This document shows, piece after piece, positions 26,791 through 36,419 of a stretch of 64,000 bases of DNA (positions within the stretch are counted from its first letter, which is position 1; each line of letters begins with the position of its first letter). Made by a program: the position numbers and the translations under genes. The notes under the pieces are model-generated. The model made no database searches. It was not told the DNA's origin and worked only from the letters and a program-made list of their open reading frames with translations. Source of the DNA: Streptomyces mirabilis (lineage in GTDB: Bacteria; Actinomycetota; Actinomycetes; Streptomycetales; Streptomycetaceae); the NCBI RefSeq assembly GCF_039503195.1, contig NZ_JBCJKP010000001.1, positions 1,116,001-1,180,000 on the forward strand, given 5' to 3'.

Positions 26791-27017
26791 TTGCGCTCCT
26801 TGCGTTCATTTGCGGTCCCGGAGCGCAAGCCCACAGCCGCCGCCGCGTCGCGGTCCGGACCGCGTCGGTCGGTAAAGCTGGTCCCGACGCCTGTCATTTG
26901 ACTGCTTCAGCGGCCCGGATGTGGTGCCCGCGCCGCCATGATTCCCGAGTGATGGGTGCTTCTGGTGAATATTGTGCCGTTCCAGCTGTAGACCCGTCGA
27001 TTCTGCTCTGCAATATT
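26791..27017. promoter_or_regulatory. Upstream region of the GH87 gene with short repeats
   Basis: Three TTGCG motifs at about 9-bp spacing occur near 26791-26813. AATATTG (26968-26974) and CAATATT (27011-27017) form an inverted pair 36 bp apart. The region is noticeably AT-richer than its surroundings and probably holds the GH87 promoter. No GAGAGCGCTCTC operator is present here. Confidence 0.35.
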
Positions 27018-27207
27018 TCGATGAAAGAACGCAAAATACTGCCTCGATGTCCTCCGAAGATCTTCTCCGCCAGGTCGACTCCCGCCGCCTCACCGCACCG
27101 CACCCCGCTCCGCACTGATCGTCCTGCACCTTTCTGCACCACTCCGCCAGGAATGAGCCGCCCTCGCCGCCCATCGGCGCGCGAGCCTCCGCAGGAAGTG
27201 ACCCCGC

Positions 27208-30200
27208 ATGACTCGACACAAGCAGAGATCCACAAGGCGCCGCGCAGCGACCGCCGCGCTCGCCTCGGTCGTCATGGTTCTGGGCCTGCCCGCCGTCGGC
27301 GCACACGCGGCCGGCGGCCCCAACGCCGTCGCGGACGCCGTGACCACGGCGGGCAGCAGCCGCGGCGCACACGCCGCAGCCAACGTCACCGACGGCGACA
27401 CCGACACCTACTGGCAGGCCGGAAGGAAGTCGGCCCAGTGGGTGCAGACCGACCTCGGGCGGAGCAAGCGCGTCCGCCAGGTCGTGCTGCGTCTGCCCGA
27501 ACACTGGCAGACCCGCAAACAGACGCTGGCGCTGCAGGCGAGCGCCGACGGAAAGAGCTTCGCCACGCTCACGTCGTCGGCGCAGTACGTCTTCAGCCCC
27601 GGCAACGACAACACGGTGAAGGTCTCCTTCCCCGCGACCCTCGCCCGGTACGTACGGGCCGATTTCAGCGCCAACTCGGTCGCCGGCACCGCTCAGCTCG
27701 CCGAGATACAGGTCCTCACGACCGCCGCCGCGACCCCCAACCTCGCCCAGGGCAAACCCTTCAGCGAGAGCGGGCACGCCGACGTCTACGGCGCGGCCAA
27801 CGCTGGTGACGGCAACCGCAACACCTACTGGGAGAGCACGAACAACGCCTTCCCGCAGTGGCTCCAGGTCGACCTCGGCTCGTCGGTCAAGATCAACCAG
27901 GTGACGTTGCGGCTGCCCAGCGGCTGGCCGAGCCGCAGCCAGACCTTCAAGGTCCAGGGCTCGACCGACAACCAGAACTTCACCGACCTCACGGCCTCGC
28001 AGGCGTACACCTTCGACAGCACCAACGACCAGTCGACGACCATCTCCTTCGACACGACCACCACGCGGTACGTGCGCGTGCTGTTCACCGCCAACACCGG
28101 CTGGCCCGCCGGGCAGGCGTCCGAGCTGGAGGTCTACGGACCGGCGACCGGCGACACCCAGGCGCCCACGGCGCCGTCCAACCTGGGCTACACCGAGCCG
28201 GCCACCGGGCAGATCAAGCTGACCTGGAGCGCGGCCACCGACGACACGGCCGTGACGGGCTACGACATCTACGCGAACGGCCAGTTGCGGGCGAGCGTCG
28301 CCGGGAACGTCCTGACCTACACCGACACCCAGCCGGCCGGCGGCGACATCACGTACTTCGTGCGGGCCAAGGACGCCGCGGGCAACGTCTCCGCCAACAG
28401 CAACAGCGTCATCCGCAAGGGATCGAGCGGCGACACCCAGGCCCCCACCGCGCCCGGAAACCTCGCCTACACGCAGTCCGGCAGCGACGTGAAGCTCACC
28501 TGGCAGGCGTCGAGCGACAACGTCCAGGTCACCGGCTACGACGTCTACGCGGGCGACCAGCTCGTCAAGTCCGTGGCGGGCGACGTCACGACGTACACCG
28601 ACACCCCGTCGCCGGCGGCCACGGTCACCTATTACGTGAAGGCGAAGGACGCCGCCGGGAACGTGTCGGTGGCGAGCAACAGCGTCACCAGGGCGGGTTC
28701 CGGCGGCGGTTCCGACCTCGCCCAGGGCAAGCCCATCGAGGCGTCCTCGTACACCTTCACCTATGTCGCCGCGAACGCCAACGACGGCCAGACAGCCACC
28801 TATTGGGAGAGCGGGGGCGGCGCCTACCCGGCCACCCTCACCACCAAGCTGGGTGCCAACGCCGACCTCAGCCAGGTCGTCGTCAAGCTCAACCCCGATG
28901 CCGCCTGGTCCACCCGCACGCAGAACGTCCAGGTGCTCGGCCGCGACCAGGACGCGACGGCGTTCACCAGCCTCGTGGCCGCCAAGGACTACACGTTCAA
29001 CCCGGCGAGCGGCAACACGGTGACCATCCCGGTCTCCGGCTCCGCCGCCGACATCCAGCTCAAGTTCGCCTCCAACACCGGTGCCCCCGGCGCGCAGGTC
29101 GCCGAGTTCCAGGTCATCGGCACCCCGGCCGCCAACCCGGACCTCAGGGTCACCGGCATCAGCAACATGCCCGCGGCCCCGGTCGAGTCGGACGCCATCA
29201 GCCTGACGGCGACCGTCACCAACGGCGGCAGCAAGCCGTCCAAGGCCACGGACCTGAACTTCACGCTCGGCGGCACCAAGGCCGCCACCGCGGACGTCCC
29301 GGCCCTCGCGGCCGGCGATTCGACGACGGTCACGGCGAGCATCGGCACCCGGGATGCGGGCAGTTACCCGCTCGGCGCCGAGGTGGACCCGTCGAACAAG
29401 GTCATCGAGCAGAACGAGGCGAACAACGTCTTCACCCGCTCCGACGCCCTCGTCGTCAAGCCCGTCTCCAGCTCGGACCTGGTCGCCGCTCCGGTCGCCT
29501 GGACGCCCTCCAGCGCCTCGGCGGGCGACAACGTCTCGTTCACCGTCGCGATCAAGAACCAGGGGACGGTGGCCTCGGCCTCCGGCGCCCACAACGTCAC
29601 GCTGACGGTCCAGGACTCCAACGGCGCCACCGTCAAGACGCTCACCGGCTCCTACAGCGGCGCCATCGCGTCCGGCCAGACGACCGCACCGGTCGGCCTC
29701 GGCTCCTGGACGGCCGCCAACGGCAAGTACACCGTCAAGGCGGTGATCGCCGACGACGCCAACGAACTGCCGGTCAAGCGAGCCAACAACACCACCACGC
29801 AGGCCCTGTTCGTCGGCCGCGGCGCGGACATGCCGTACGACATGTACGAGGCCGAGGACGGCACCGTCGGCGGCGGCGCCAAGGTCGTCGGCCCGAACCG
29901 CACGATCGGCGACATCGCGGGCGAGGCGAGCGGCCGCAAGGCGGTGACCCTCACCGGGACCGGCCAGTACGTCGAGTGGACCACCCGGGCGGCCACCAAC
30001 ACCCTGGTGACCCGCTTCGAGATCCCGGACGGCACCGACACGACGCTCAATGTCTACGTGGACGGCCAGTTCCTCAAGCCGATCGACCTCACGTCGAAGT
30101 ACGCCTGGCTCTACGGCAACGAGACCTCTCCGGGTAACTCGCCCGGCTCCGGTGCCCCGCGCCACATCTACGACGAGGCGAACCTGCAGCTCGGCAGGAC

Positions 30201-31479
30201 CGTTCCGGCCGGCTCCAAGATCCGCCTCCAGAAAGACGCGGCCAACACCTCCACCTACGCAGTCGACTTCATCAACCTCGAACAGGCGACGGCGGTCCCG
30301 AACCCGGACCCGGCCGCCTACACGGTCCCGGCCGGCTTCTCCCACCAGGACGTGCAGAACGCGCTCGACAAGGTCCGCATGGACACCACGGGCAAGCTCG
30401 TCGGCGTCTACCTGCCCGCCGGAGACTACGAGACCTCCAGCAAGTTCCAGGTCTACGGCAAGGCGGTCAAGGTCGTCGGAGCCGGGTCGTGGTTCACCCG
30501 CTTCCACGCACCCGCCGCGCAGGAGAACACCGACGTGGGCTTCCGGGCCGAGGCGACCGCCGACGGCTCGTCATTCACCGGCTTCTCCTACTTCGGCAAC
30601 TACACGTCCCGGATCGACGGTCCGGGCAAGGTGTTCGACTTCTCCAACGTCTCGGGCATCACCATCGACGACATCTGGGTCGAGCACATGGTGTGCCTCT
30701 ACTGGGGTGCCAACACCGACAACATGACCATCAAGAACTCCCGCATCCGAGACACGTTCGCCGACGGCATCAACATGACGAACGGTTCCACGGACAACCA
30801 CGTGGTCAACAACGACGCCCGGGCCACGGGTGACGACAGCTTCGCGCTCTTCTCGGCGATCGACGCGGGCGGCGCCGACGAGAAGAACAACCTCTACGAG
30901 AACCTGACGTCGACGCTCACCTGGCGCGCGGCCGGTATCGCCGTCTACGGCGGCTACAACAACACCTTCCGCAACATCCGGGTCGCCGACACCCTGGTCT
31001 ACTCCGGGATCACGATCTCCTCGCTGGACTTCGGCTACCCGATGAACGGCTTCGGGACCGATCCGACGACGATCGAGAACGTCTCCCTGGACAGAACGGG
31101 CGGCCACTTCTGGGGCTCGCAGGTCTTCCCGGCCATCTGGGCGTTCTCCGCGTCGAAGGTCTTCCAGGGCATCAGGGTCAACGACGTCGACATCGACGAC
31201 TCCACCTACGGAGGAGTGATGTTCCAGACCAACTACGTCGGCGGCCAGCCGCAGTTCCCGGTGAAGGACACGATCTTCACCGACATCTCCATCACCAACT
31301 CCAAGAAGAGTGGGGACGCGTTCGACGCGAAGTCCGGGTTCGGCATCTGGGCCAACGAGCTCCCCGAGCCCGGTCAGGGACCGGCCGTCGGTTCGGCCAC
31401 CTTCGTCAACCTGCGGATGAGCGGCAACGCCCAGGACATCCGCAACACCACGTCCACCTTCACGATCAACGTCCGGTGA
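27208..31479 (+). CDS. Secreted multidomain GH87 alpha-1,3-glucanase (mutanase/mycodextranase type)
   Basis: The protein has 1,423 residues with a Sec signal peptide (about 1-34). In order it has two discoidin/F5-8C modules (about 40-170 and 178-312), two fibronectin-III repeats (318-402 and 410-495), a third discoidin-like module (503-638), two CARDB-like repeats (645-750 and 757-868), a CBM6/35-type module (877-1025, YEAEDGTVGGG) and a right-handed beta-helix catalytic domain (1030-1423). Asp1186 (FADGIN) and the pair Asp1209/Asp1210 (ATGDDS) are 23-24 residues apart. That spacing equals the three Asp reported for GH87 Agl-FH1. It should cleave alpha-1,3-glucan of fungal walls. A strong terminator follows. 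Confidence 0.88.
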   Translation: MTRHKQRSTRRRAATAALASVVMVLGLPAVGAHAAGGPNAVADAVTTAGSSRGAHAAANVTDGDTDTYWQAGRKSAQWVQTDLGRSKRVRQVVLRLPEHWQTRKQTLALQASADGKSFATLTSSAQYVFSPGNDNTVKVSFPATLARYVRADFSANSVAGTAQLAEIQVLTTAAATPNLAQGKPFSESGHADVYGAANAGDGNRNTYWESTNNAFPQWLQVDLGSSVKINQVTLRLPSGWPSRSQTFKVQGSTDNQNFTDLTASQAYTFDSTNDQSTTISFDTTTTRYVRVLFTANTGWPAGQASELEVYGPATGDTQAPTAPSNLGYTEPATGQIKLTWSAATDDTAVTGYDIYANGQLRASVAGNVLTYTDTQPAGGDITYFVRAKDAAGNVSANSNSVIRKGSSGDTQAPTAPGNLAYTQSGSDVKLTWQASSDNVQVTGYDVYAGDQLVKSVAGDVTTYTDTPSPAATVTYYVKAKDAAGNVSVASNSVTRAGSGGGSDLAQGKPIEASSYTFTYVAANANDGQTATYWESGGGAYPATLTTKLGANADLSQVVVKLNPDAAWSTRTQNVQVLGRDQDATAFTSLVAAKDYTFNPASGNTVTIPVSGSAADIQLKFASNTGAPGAQVAEFQVIGTPAANPDLRVTGISNMPAAPVESDAISLTATVTNGGSKPSKATDLNFTLGGTKAATADVPALAAGDSTTVTASIGTRDAGSYPLGAEVDPSNKVIEQNEANNVFTRSDALVVKPVSSSDLVAAPVAWTPSSASAGDNVSFTVAIKNQGTVASASGAHNVTLTVQDSNGATVKTLTGSYSGAIASGQTTAPVGLGSWTAANGKYTVKAVIADDANELPVKRANNTTTQALFVGRGADMPYDMYEAEDGTVGGGAKVVGPNRTIGDIAGEASGRKAVTLTGTGQYVEWTTRAATNTLVTRFEIPDGTDTTLNVYVDGQFLKPIDLTSKYAWLYGNETSPGNSPGSGAPRHIYDEANLQLGRTVPAGSKIRLQKDAANTSTYAVDFINLEQATAVPNPDPAAYTVPAGFSHQDVQNALDKVRMDTTGKLVGVYLPAGDYETSSKFQVYGKAVKVVGAGSWFTRFHAPAAQENTDVGFRAEATADGSSFTGFSYFGNYTSRIDGPGKVFDFSNVSGITIDDIWVEHMVCLYWGANTDNMTIKNSRIRDTFADGINMTNGSTDNHVVNNDARATGDDSFALFSAIDAGGADEKNNLYENLTSTLTWRAAGIAVYGGYNNTFRNIRVADTLVYSGITISSLDFGYPMNGFGTDPTTIENVSLDRTGGHFWGSQVFPAIWAFSASKVFQGIRVNDVDIDDSTYGGVMFQTNYVGGQPQFPVKDTIFTDISITNSKKSGDAFDAKSGFGIWANELPEPGQGPAVGSATFVNLRMSGNAQDIRNTTSTFTINVR

Positions 31480-31501
31480 CTCAGACCATCACCCCATGAA
31501 G

Positions 31502-31533
31502 CGGGGCCGCCCTTCCTGACGAGGGCGGCCCCG
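31502..31533. terminator. Bidirectional terminator between GH87 and GH64 genes
   Basis: Exact 12-bp arms (CGGGGCCGCCCT and complement) enclose an 8-nt loop, followed by TTT on the plus strand. It lies in the 73-bp gap between two convergent genes. Confidence 0.8.
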
Positions 31534-31552
31534 TTTCGCGATGTGTCCGTGC

Positions 31553-32914
31553 CTACCAGCCGACGGCGACCAGGAGCCACTGCGGGTTGGCGTGCGAGAT
31601 GAAAGAGGACTGGCCCGCGACGTCGTCGTAGGGGAAGCCGTAGGCGAGCTGGTTGATGGCGTTGTCGTGCCAGAACTTGGCGTAGTAGTTCGCGGGGGCC
31701 GCCGTGTAGAACTGCGCCGGGTCGGACTGCTGCGACGCCGGCAGGGTGGCCACGTGGCGGTTGAGGGCGGCGCACATGTCGGGGTTGGCGGCCAGCGAGG
31801 CGGCGCAGCCGAAGATGTCGGAGGTGGCCGCGTTCACGTCGACCGACTGGGCGTAGGACGTGAAGTAGGCGGCGCTCGCGCCACCCGCGCGGAAGCTCGG
31901 GTCGCTGCCGGGTGCGATGATCCGGTACGGAGCCTGGGTCTGAGCCAGGACCTTGAACTGGGACGGAACCGCGTCGGTGAAGCGCTGGAAGGTGGTGGCG
32001 CGGTCCTCGGCGAAGGTCTGCCGGTTCTCGCCCACCTCGACGTCGTAACCGTCCTTGGTGTGCAGGCGCATGGCGATTTTGAGGCCGAAGGCGTCGACCC
32101 GTGCGGTGTTGCCGTTGAAGACGTTGGTGCCGACCGTGAACTCGATGAAGTCGTAGTAGGGGCCGATGGGCGAGCCCAGGTAGAAGTACATGCGGCCCGC
32201 GGAGTTGGCGGGCATGTCCAGGTAGGGCTGCTCGGCGATGGAGTGCACCTGCCCGTTGAAGCTCCAGTACACCTGGCTGTCCGGGTACTTGCCGTTGGTG
32301 CGGTTGAGGATCTTCACCTCGACGGCGTTGCTCGCCGGGGGTATGTCACTGGTACTGCCCCAGAAGTCGTCCGGCGGAGTGGTGCTCCCGGGGCCGTAGA
32401 CCTGTAACTCCCACAGCGAGTAGCCGTACGGGGTGGCCCGAGCGGTGCCGTACACCCGGACGTAGCGCCCGCTGCCTGTGATGTTGATGTTCTGGGTACC
32501 GCCGGTGGAGGTCGTGGTGGAGTAGACAGTGGTCCAACTGTTCGCGTCGGTCGAGGTCTGGATCTGGTATCCGGTGGCGTAGGCGGCCTCCCAGTTCAGC
32601 GAGACGCGGGTGAGCTGCTGTGTGGAACCGAGGTCCACCCGCAGCCACTGCGGATCGGCGAAAGCCGAGGACCATCGGGTGCCGGTGTCGCCGTCGACGG
32701 CCGCGCTCGCGGGGAAGGACCCGCTCTCGGTCGAGGACGCGGTGGCGGGCTGTCCTTGGGACAGCAACTGGTCGGCAGCGCGGGCGAGCGAGGGAGTCAG
32801 CGCGGCGAAGCAGGCGACCATCAGGATGACGACCAGACCGAGAGCCGTGCGGGAGCGTACGGCGGCGGCCGAAGGTCTGCCGAGTGTGCCGGATACGCCG
32901 GCGGAAGTCTGCAT
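31553..32914 (-). CDS. Secreted GH64 beta-1,3-glucanase with N-terminal discoidin module
   Basis: The protein is about 453 residues, starting at ATG 32912-32914 with GAGGAG 9 nt upstream. It has a signal peptide (to about residue 47, ARAA), a discoidin/F5-8C (CBM32-like) module (about 50-175), a short Pro/Thr linker and a GH64 domain (about 190-453). Glu258 and Asp274 lie exactly 16 residues apart, like the catalytic Glu/Asp pair of the GH64 laminaripentaose-producing enzyme. The C-terminus (FWHDNAINQLAYGFPYDDVAG) is typical. It attacks beta-1,3-glucan of fungal walls, complementing the convergent GH87 enzyme. Its promoter carries a LacI-type palindrome. Confidence 0.87.
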   Translation of the reverse strand: MQTSAGVSGTLGRPSAAAVRSRTALGLVVILMVACFAALTPSLARAADQLLSQGQPATASSTESGSFPASAAVDGDTGTRWSSAFADPQWLRVDLGSTQQLTRVSLNWEAAYATGYQIQTSTDANSWTTVYSTTTSTGGTQNINITGSGRYVRVYGTARATPYGYSLWELQVYGPGSTTPPDDFWGSTSDIPPASNAVEVKILNRTNGKYPDSQVYWSFNGQVHSIAEQPYLDMPANSAGRMYFYLGSPIGPYYDFIEFTVGTNVFNGNTARVDAFGLKIAMRLHTKDGYDVEVGENRQTFAEDRATTFQRFTDAVPSQFKVLAQTQAPYRIIAPGSDPSFRAGGASAAYFTSYAQSVDVNAATSDIFGCAASLAANPDMCAALNRHVATLPASQQSDPAQFYTAAPANYYAKFWHDNAINQLAYGFPYDDVAGQSSFISHANPQWLLVAVGW

Positions 32915-32970
32915 GGGGGGTCTCCTCAAGCCGGTTCGGCGTGCGGGGGGGCAGGAGCAACAGCTGGTGT

Positions 32971-33016
32971 GAGAGCGCTCTCCCCGGGTTGTAGCCCCAC
33001 CCCCGCCCGGCGTCAA
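32971..33016 (-). promoter_or_regulatory. Promoter and GAGAGCGCTCTC operator of the discoidin-GH64 gene
   Basis: On the minus strand TTGACG (plus 33011-33016), a 17-bp spacer and TACAAC (plus 32988-32993) form a promoter. The 12-bp perfect palindrome GAGAGCGCTCTC follows at 32971-32982, five bases past the -10. A repressor bound there would block initiation. The palindrome fits the GAGCGCTC core bound by LacI-family regulators such as CebR. Confidence 0.75.
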
Positions 33017-33572
33017 CAACTGAAGTCGAATCCACGGCAGTTCGTCGATGCGGGGGCAGCAAGAGGCCGGCGGCTTGGGCAACGCCGCGCGCCGCCCCGG
33101 CGATCCGTTCGGAATCCGACCACAGGCCTCGCCTCGACCGCCCTGTTCCTCCATCACTTGACGTGTCCGGTATGGACCTTCGTGATCGTCGTGGCCGTGG
33201 TCGGTCGGCTGCGAGAGCGGCGGTCTCCTGGGCGTGGCGCACTTCGAGGCGCACGACCACGCGCTGCCGCGCCAGTTTGCGAGCGGCGCGCGGCCTGGCC
33301 TCGGCCGCGAGCAGGGGGATCCGCAGCAGCCGACCCCGGAAGCCGGTCGTGAACAGGTCGGTGGGGACCAGCAGTTGCTTCACGGCGAAGCGGCGAGGCA
33401 CGTGGTCAGATCGGCCCGGGTGCGGTGAGCCGGCAGCCGGCGCGGGGGCGCGTCGGCCCTTTGGCCGGCCTGGCGGCCGCGGCGGTTGGCGATCCATGTG
33501 CCGAGTCCGGTGCGGAATGCCGGACCGCCCCGGCGCAGGGGATGCGTCGAGGCAGTCCGGCATCGTGGCCGG
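33017..33572. other. Region without a recognisable gene
   Basis: No frame gives a protein I recognise. A minus-strand stretch near 33180-33400 reads VKQLLVPTDLFTTGFRG, then RLLRIPLLAAEARPR. It looks protein-like but has no start context and I cannot assign a family; it may be an eroded gene. Confidence 0.3.
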
Positions 33573-34825
33573 TTAGCCGAGAGAGGTGAGGAGGGTGTTG
33601 AGTGCCTTGACCTCGGTGGCCTTGTCGGGGTTCGAAGCGCGCAGTGACTTCAGGACGTGGTCGATCTCGCTGTCGAGGAAGCGCCAGGACTGCTCGCTCT
33701 TGGGCTCAAGCGTGGGCTGGCCATCGTCCCAAGCGGTCTCGAGGTCGGTCACTCGGGTGGTCGCGGCTTGCTGGTTGCCCGAGTTGAGTTTTGCCAGGGT
33801 GTCAGCTGTGATCGTGCGGAACTTCGCGATCTCAGCCGGGGGAACGGCGACGTCGCCTGCTGCGGGGTGAGGTGGGCGGTCACAGGTGCCGGGGTGTCGG
33901 ACTCGCCGGCCGCGGCCGCGTGGGGCTGGTGGTGCGCCCAGATGAGAAGAGCAGCGGTCGCGACCGCCACGACGGCGTAGTAACCGAGCATGATCCGCTC
34001 ACGCGCCGGGTTCAGCGCTCGTGGGGCATCGGTGAGGTCGTTGGCCTCGATGACATCGCTGCGGCTGAGCGTGAGGTACACGACCGTGGCGAGGATCGCC
34101 GCCAGGAAGATCACGCTGGTCACCGCGGTGCCCAGGCCCAGTCCGCCGTCGCCGCTGGGCGAGCCGAGCCAGTCGCCGAGGTTGGCGCCGAGCGGGCGGG
34201 TGAGGATGTAGGCCAGCCAGAAGGAGAGCACCGCGTTGGCACCGAGGCGCCATGCGAGGACGATCACGCCGATCAACCCGAGAGGCAGGAGCACGGAGAC
34301 GCCCGGGGTCCAGCCGGTCAGTTCCAGGGTCCAGTCGCCGGTCGCGGTGCCGAGGGCAAAGGTGACCAGGACCGCGAGCCAGTAGAAGAGCTCACGGGGG
34401 CGCGTGGTGATGGTGTGGACCGACAGGGTCCGCTCGCGGGCGTACCAGATCCCGAAGACAACGGCGAGGATGCAGGCGAACACGCTACTGCTCAGCGCGA
34501 GGGGAACGCCCTGGCTGTCGGTGAGGATGTCGGTGTAAAGCGTGCCGGTCACGCTCACCACCACGACGGTGAGCCAGTACACGAACGGGACGTAGCGCTT
34601 GGTGGTGAGTTGCCAGCCCAGGACACCTGCCAGAACCGCGGTGAAGATCAATGAGGTGTTGATCAGGCCGACGCCGAGGTTCATGTTGATCCAGTCGGCG
34701 AAGCTTTCGCCGACCGTGGTGCACAAGATCTTGATGATCCAGAACCAGATCGTGACCTCGGGAACCTTGTTCAGCATCTGCTTGACATGCGTCCGAGAGC
34801 TCTCGGGCGTCGTCACGGTTGTCAT
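33573..34825 (-). pseudogene. COG4705-type membrane protein with C-terminal helical domain, split by a frameshift
   Basis: The start is ATG 34823-34825 with GAGGG upstream. The first frame encodes about seven membrane helices typical of COG4705 (NKVPEVTIWFWIIKILCTTV, AYILTRPLGANLGDWLGSP). An eighth helix near VVAVATAALLIWAHH follows. At the G-run 33864-33867 the frame breaks. In the next frame AEIAKFRTITADTLAKLNSG continues to KALNTLLTSLG and a TAA at 33573-33575, a helical domain of about 85 residues. Adding one C to the minus-strand CCCC run restores one protein of about 417 residues. It is either a real one-base deletion or a sequencing error. A paralogue lies at 37166-38020. Confidence 0.75.
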
Positions 34826-35317
34826 GTAACCCTCACATAGAACGGGCGGCAGCACAGAGGGGGCGCCCCTCACGACTGCGGAACGGTGAATGCCTACAAA
34901 TGTGTGGACAAGCGCAGCCGGGGATCCGCAGGACAGCGGGATGACCTCAATTGCTCGTCAAGCCCGCCCGGGCCGCGCCGCCGGGGGCGATATCCGCGGC
35001 ACGGTTCGCATTCCCGGAATGACCTCTGCTTTTATTCTTTCCTTGGCCTGCGCAAGGACTTTCTGTACACCTGTCATGACCCCGGGGCGACATACCCCAT
35101 AGGCGCGGTCCTGAGATTGCCCCGCGTGATGCAGAAAACGCCTTTGGGTGAAATCCTGGGAACTTCGTCCCAGAATTCAATCTGCGAAGCGCGTGAATTC
35201 GGGTCACCCGATCCCCCGTGCGGCCTCCCCCTCCTGGCCACGCAAAGGCGCTCCCGTCACTCCCCACCCAGTGCCGGAGAGGCGGCGTGGGTCCGCCTCG
35301 GCTGGTTGCTCGCCGAC
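34826..35317. other. Upstream region of the first COG4705 gene, no gene seen
   Basis: No frame shows a recognisable protein. Short hairpins such as CTGGGA-6-TCCCAG near 35157-35175 and two GAATTC sites near 35173-35200 are visible. The stretch is AT-richer than its surroundings and probably regulatory or eroded. Confidence 0.3.
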
Positions 35318-35435
35318 TCACTGCCGGTCTCCTTGCCGGGTGTCCGCCTCTGGAACCACCTGCCCCTCAGAGGTTTCATTGGTCATACTGCTCGACTGTG
35401 CCAGCGGGAACCTGAACGCATCCTGACTGCCACCG
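35318..35435 (-). pseudogene. Relic leader and first codons of a third COG4705-type gene
   Basis: A minus-strand frame begins ATG 35384-35386 as MTNETSEGQVVPEADTRQGD and stops after 22 codons. The intact paralogue has VTYETRESQVVPQAG at the same point. The upstream 45-50 bp are nearly identical too, sharing GGCAGTCAGGATGCGTTCAG. The membrane domain is gone. Confidence 0.65.
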
Positions 35436-35655
35436 TGTATCACTCGCTCCACTCGTGCAGCACGGCTCCATGCACACGCACCTCTCCTCCGTAACTGGCT
35501 TCGGCGTAGTCGGATGGCACCCGATTCGCGGCTGGGCGAGGTCGACTTCGGCAAGATCGAGAACCTTCGCATCGCGCCATGCCGCGGGAGGGGGCGGCGT
35601 CATCCCGCCGTGGCGCGAAATCGCCGCCCGTCCTCCGACCCAACCGTTGCTTCAT

Positions 35656-35694
35656 CTATCGACATTCGATAGATTCCCATCGTGGATCGATGGG
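35656..35694. promoter_or_regulatory. Two adjacent palindromes before the DUF2975/XRE operon
   Basis: TCTATCGA-3-TCGATAGA is centred at 35664. CCCATCG-5-CGATGGG spans 35676-35694 and runs into the GGGAGG ribosome site of the DUF2975 gene. The XRE protein encoded in the operon is the likely binder. Confidence 0.55.
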
Positions 35695-35703
35695 AGGATC
35701 GGT

Positions 35704-36195
35704 ATGGGAAGGCTGGCAGTGCGCGCGCTGCGCGCCGTGCTCGTGGTGGTGCTCACCGGCACGGTGTTCGTACAGGCATTGATGGTGTGGGCGTTGGTCA
35801 GCGGGAGTGACCCGGAGGACGGGTCGCTCCCGCTGACCCCGTTGCGCGTGATCACGATCCTGGGCATCGGGACGGCCCAGGTCGCCCTGGTCTGTGTCTG
35901 GCGACTGGTGACGATGGTGCGACGCGGAACCGTGTTCTCCCACGCCGCCTTCCGGTACGTGGACGTCATCATCGGCGCGATCGTTGCGGCTGCTCTCGTG
36001 TGGTTCGCGGTCACGGCCGTCAATGCGCCCGGCCAGCGGGACGACCCGGGCGTCACCCTCATCATGGGCGGGATGGGCGTGGCCATCCTGGGAGTCGCGC
36101 TCATCGTGCTCGTGCTGCGGATGCTGCTCGCCCAGGCCGTCGCCCGCGACGTCGAAGCGGCGCGGATGCGGGCCGAGTTGGACGAGGTGATCTGA
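35704..36195 (+). CDS. DUF2975-type four-helix membrane protein
   Basis: The protein has 163 residues, starting at ATG 35704 with GGGAGG 6 nt upstream. Four hydrophobic helices are visible (about 10-35, 47-68, 85-108 and 118-142), with a cytoplasmic tail rich in Arg/Glu. The loop with RRGTVFSHAAFRYVD resembles DUF2975 proteins, where G-x-P/V-F precedes the third helix. Its stop overlaps the start of the XRE gene (TGATG), so the two are translationally coupled. Such membrane/XRE pairs are widespread and poorly understood. Confidence 0.8.
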   Translation: MGRLAVRALRAVLVVVLTGTVFVQALMVWALVSGSDPEDGSLPLTPLRVITILGIGTAQVALVCVWRLVTMVRRGTVFSHAAFRYVDVIIGAIVAAALVWFAVTAVNAPGQRDDPGVTLIMGGMGVAILGVALIVLVLRMLLAQAVARDVEAARMRAELDEVI

Positions 36196-36416
36196 TGCCG
36201 ATCGCCGTCGACATCGACGTGATGCTGGCCAGGCGGAAGATGTCCGTGGGCGAGCTCGCAGACCGGGTAGGGATCACGCCCGCCAACCTGGCGGTACTCA
36301 AGAACGGCCGCGCCAAGGCGGTGCGCTTCGCGACGCTCGCCGCGCTCTGCGAGGTGCTCAAGTGCCAGCCGGGCGACCTGCTTCGCTGGGAGGCCGAGGA
36401 CACCGCGGGCGAATGA
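36195..36416 (+). CDS. Small XRE-family DNA-binding protein
   Basis: The protein has 73 residues and starts at the ATG in TGATG. It is almost entirely one Cro/C1-type HTH: MLARRKMSVGELADRVGITP, then NLAVLKNGRAKAVRFATLAALCEVL and QPGDLL. It resembles the YozG/HTH_26 group, which is often encoded directly after a DUF2975 protein. It probably represses its own operon via the two palindromes upstream. Confidence 0.88.
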   Translation: MPIAVDIDVMLARRKMSVGELADRVGITPANLAVLKNGRAKAVRFATLAALCEVLKCQPGDLLRWEAEDTAGE

Positions 36417-36419
36417 TCC

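Noticed and set aside
26806..30507. Very long open frame antisense to the GH87 gene
   Set aside because: High-GC third positions open the complementary frames; it has no ribosome site, no recognisable motif and a Gly/Val/Arg-rich composition typical of shadows.
33163..33576. Plus-strand Arg-rich frame between the GH64 and COG4705 genes
   Set aside because: Its composition is that of an out-of-frame read, with no motif and no ribosome site.
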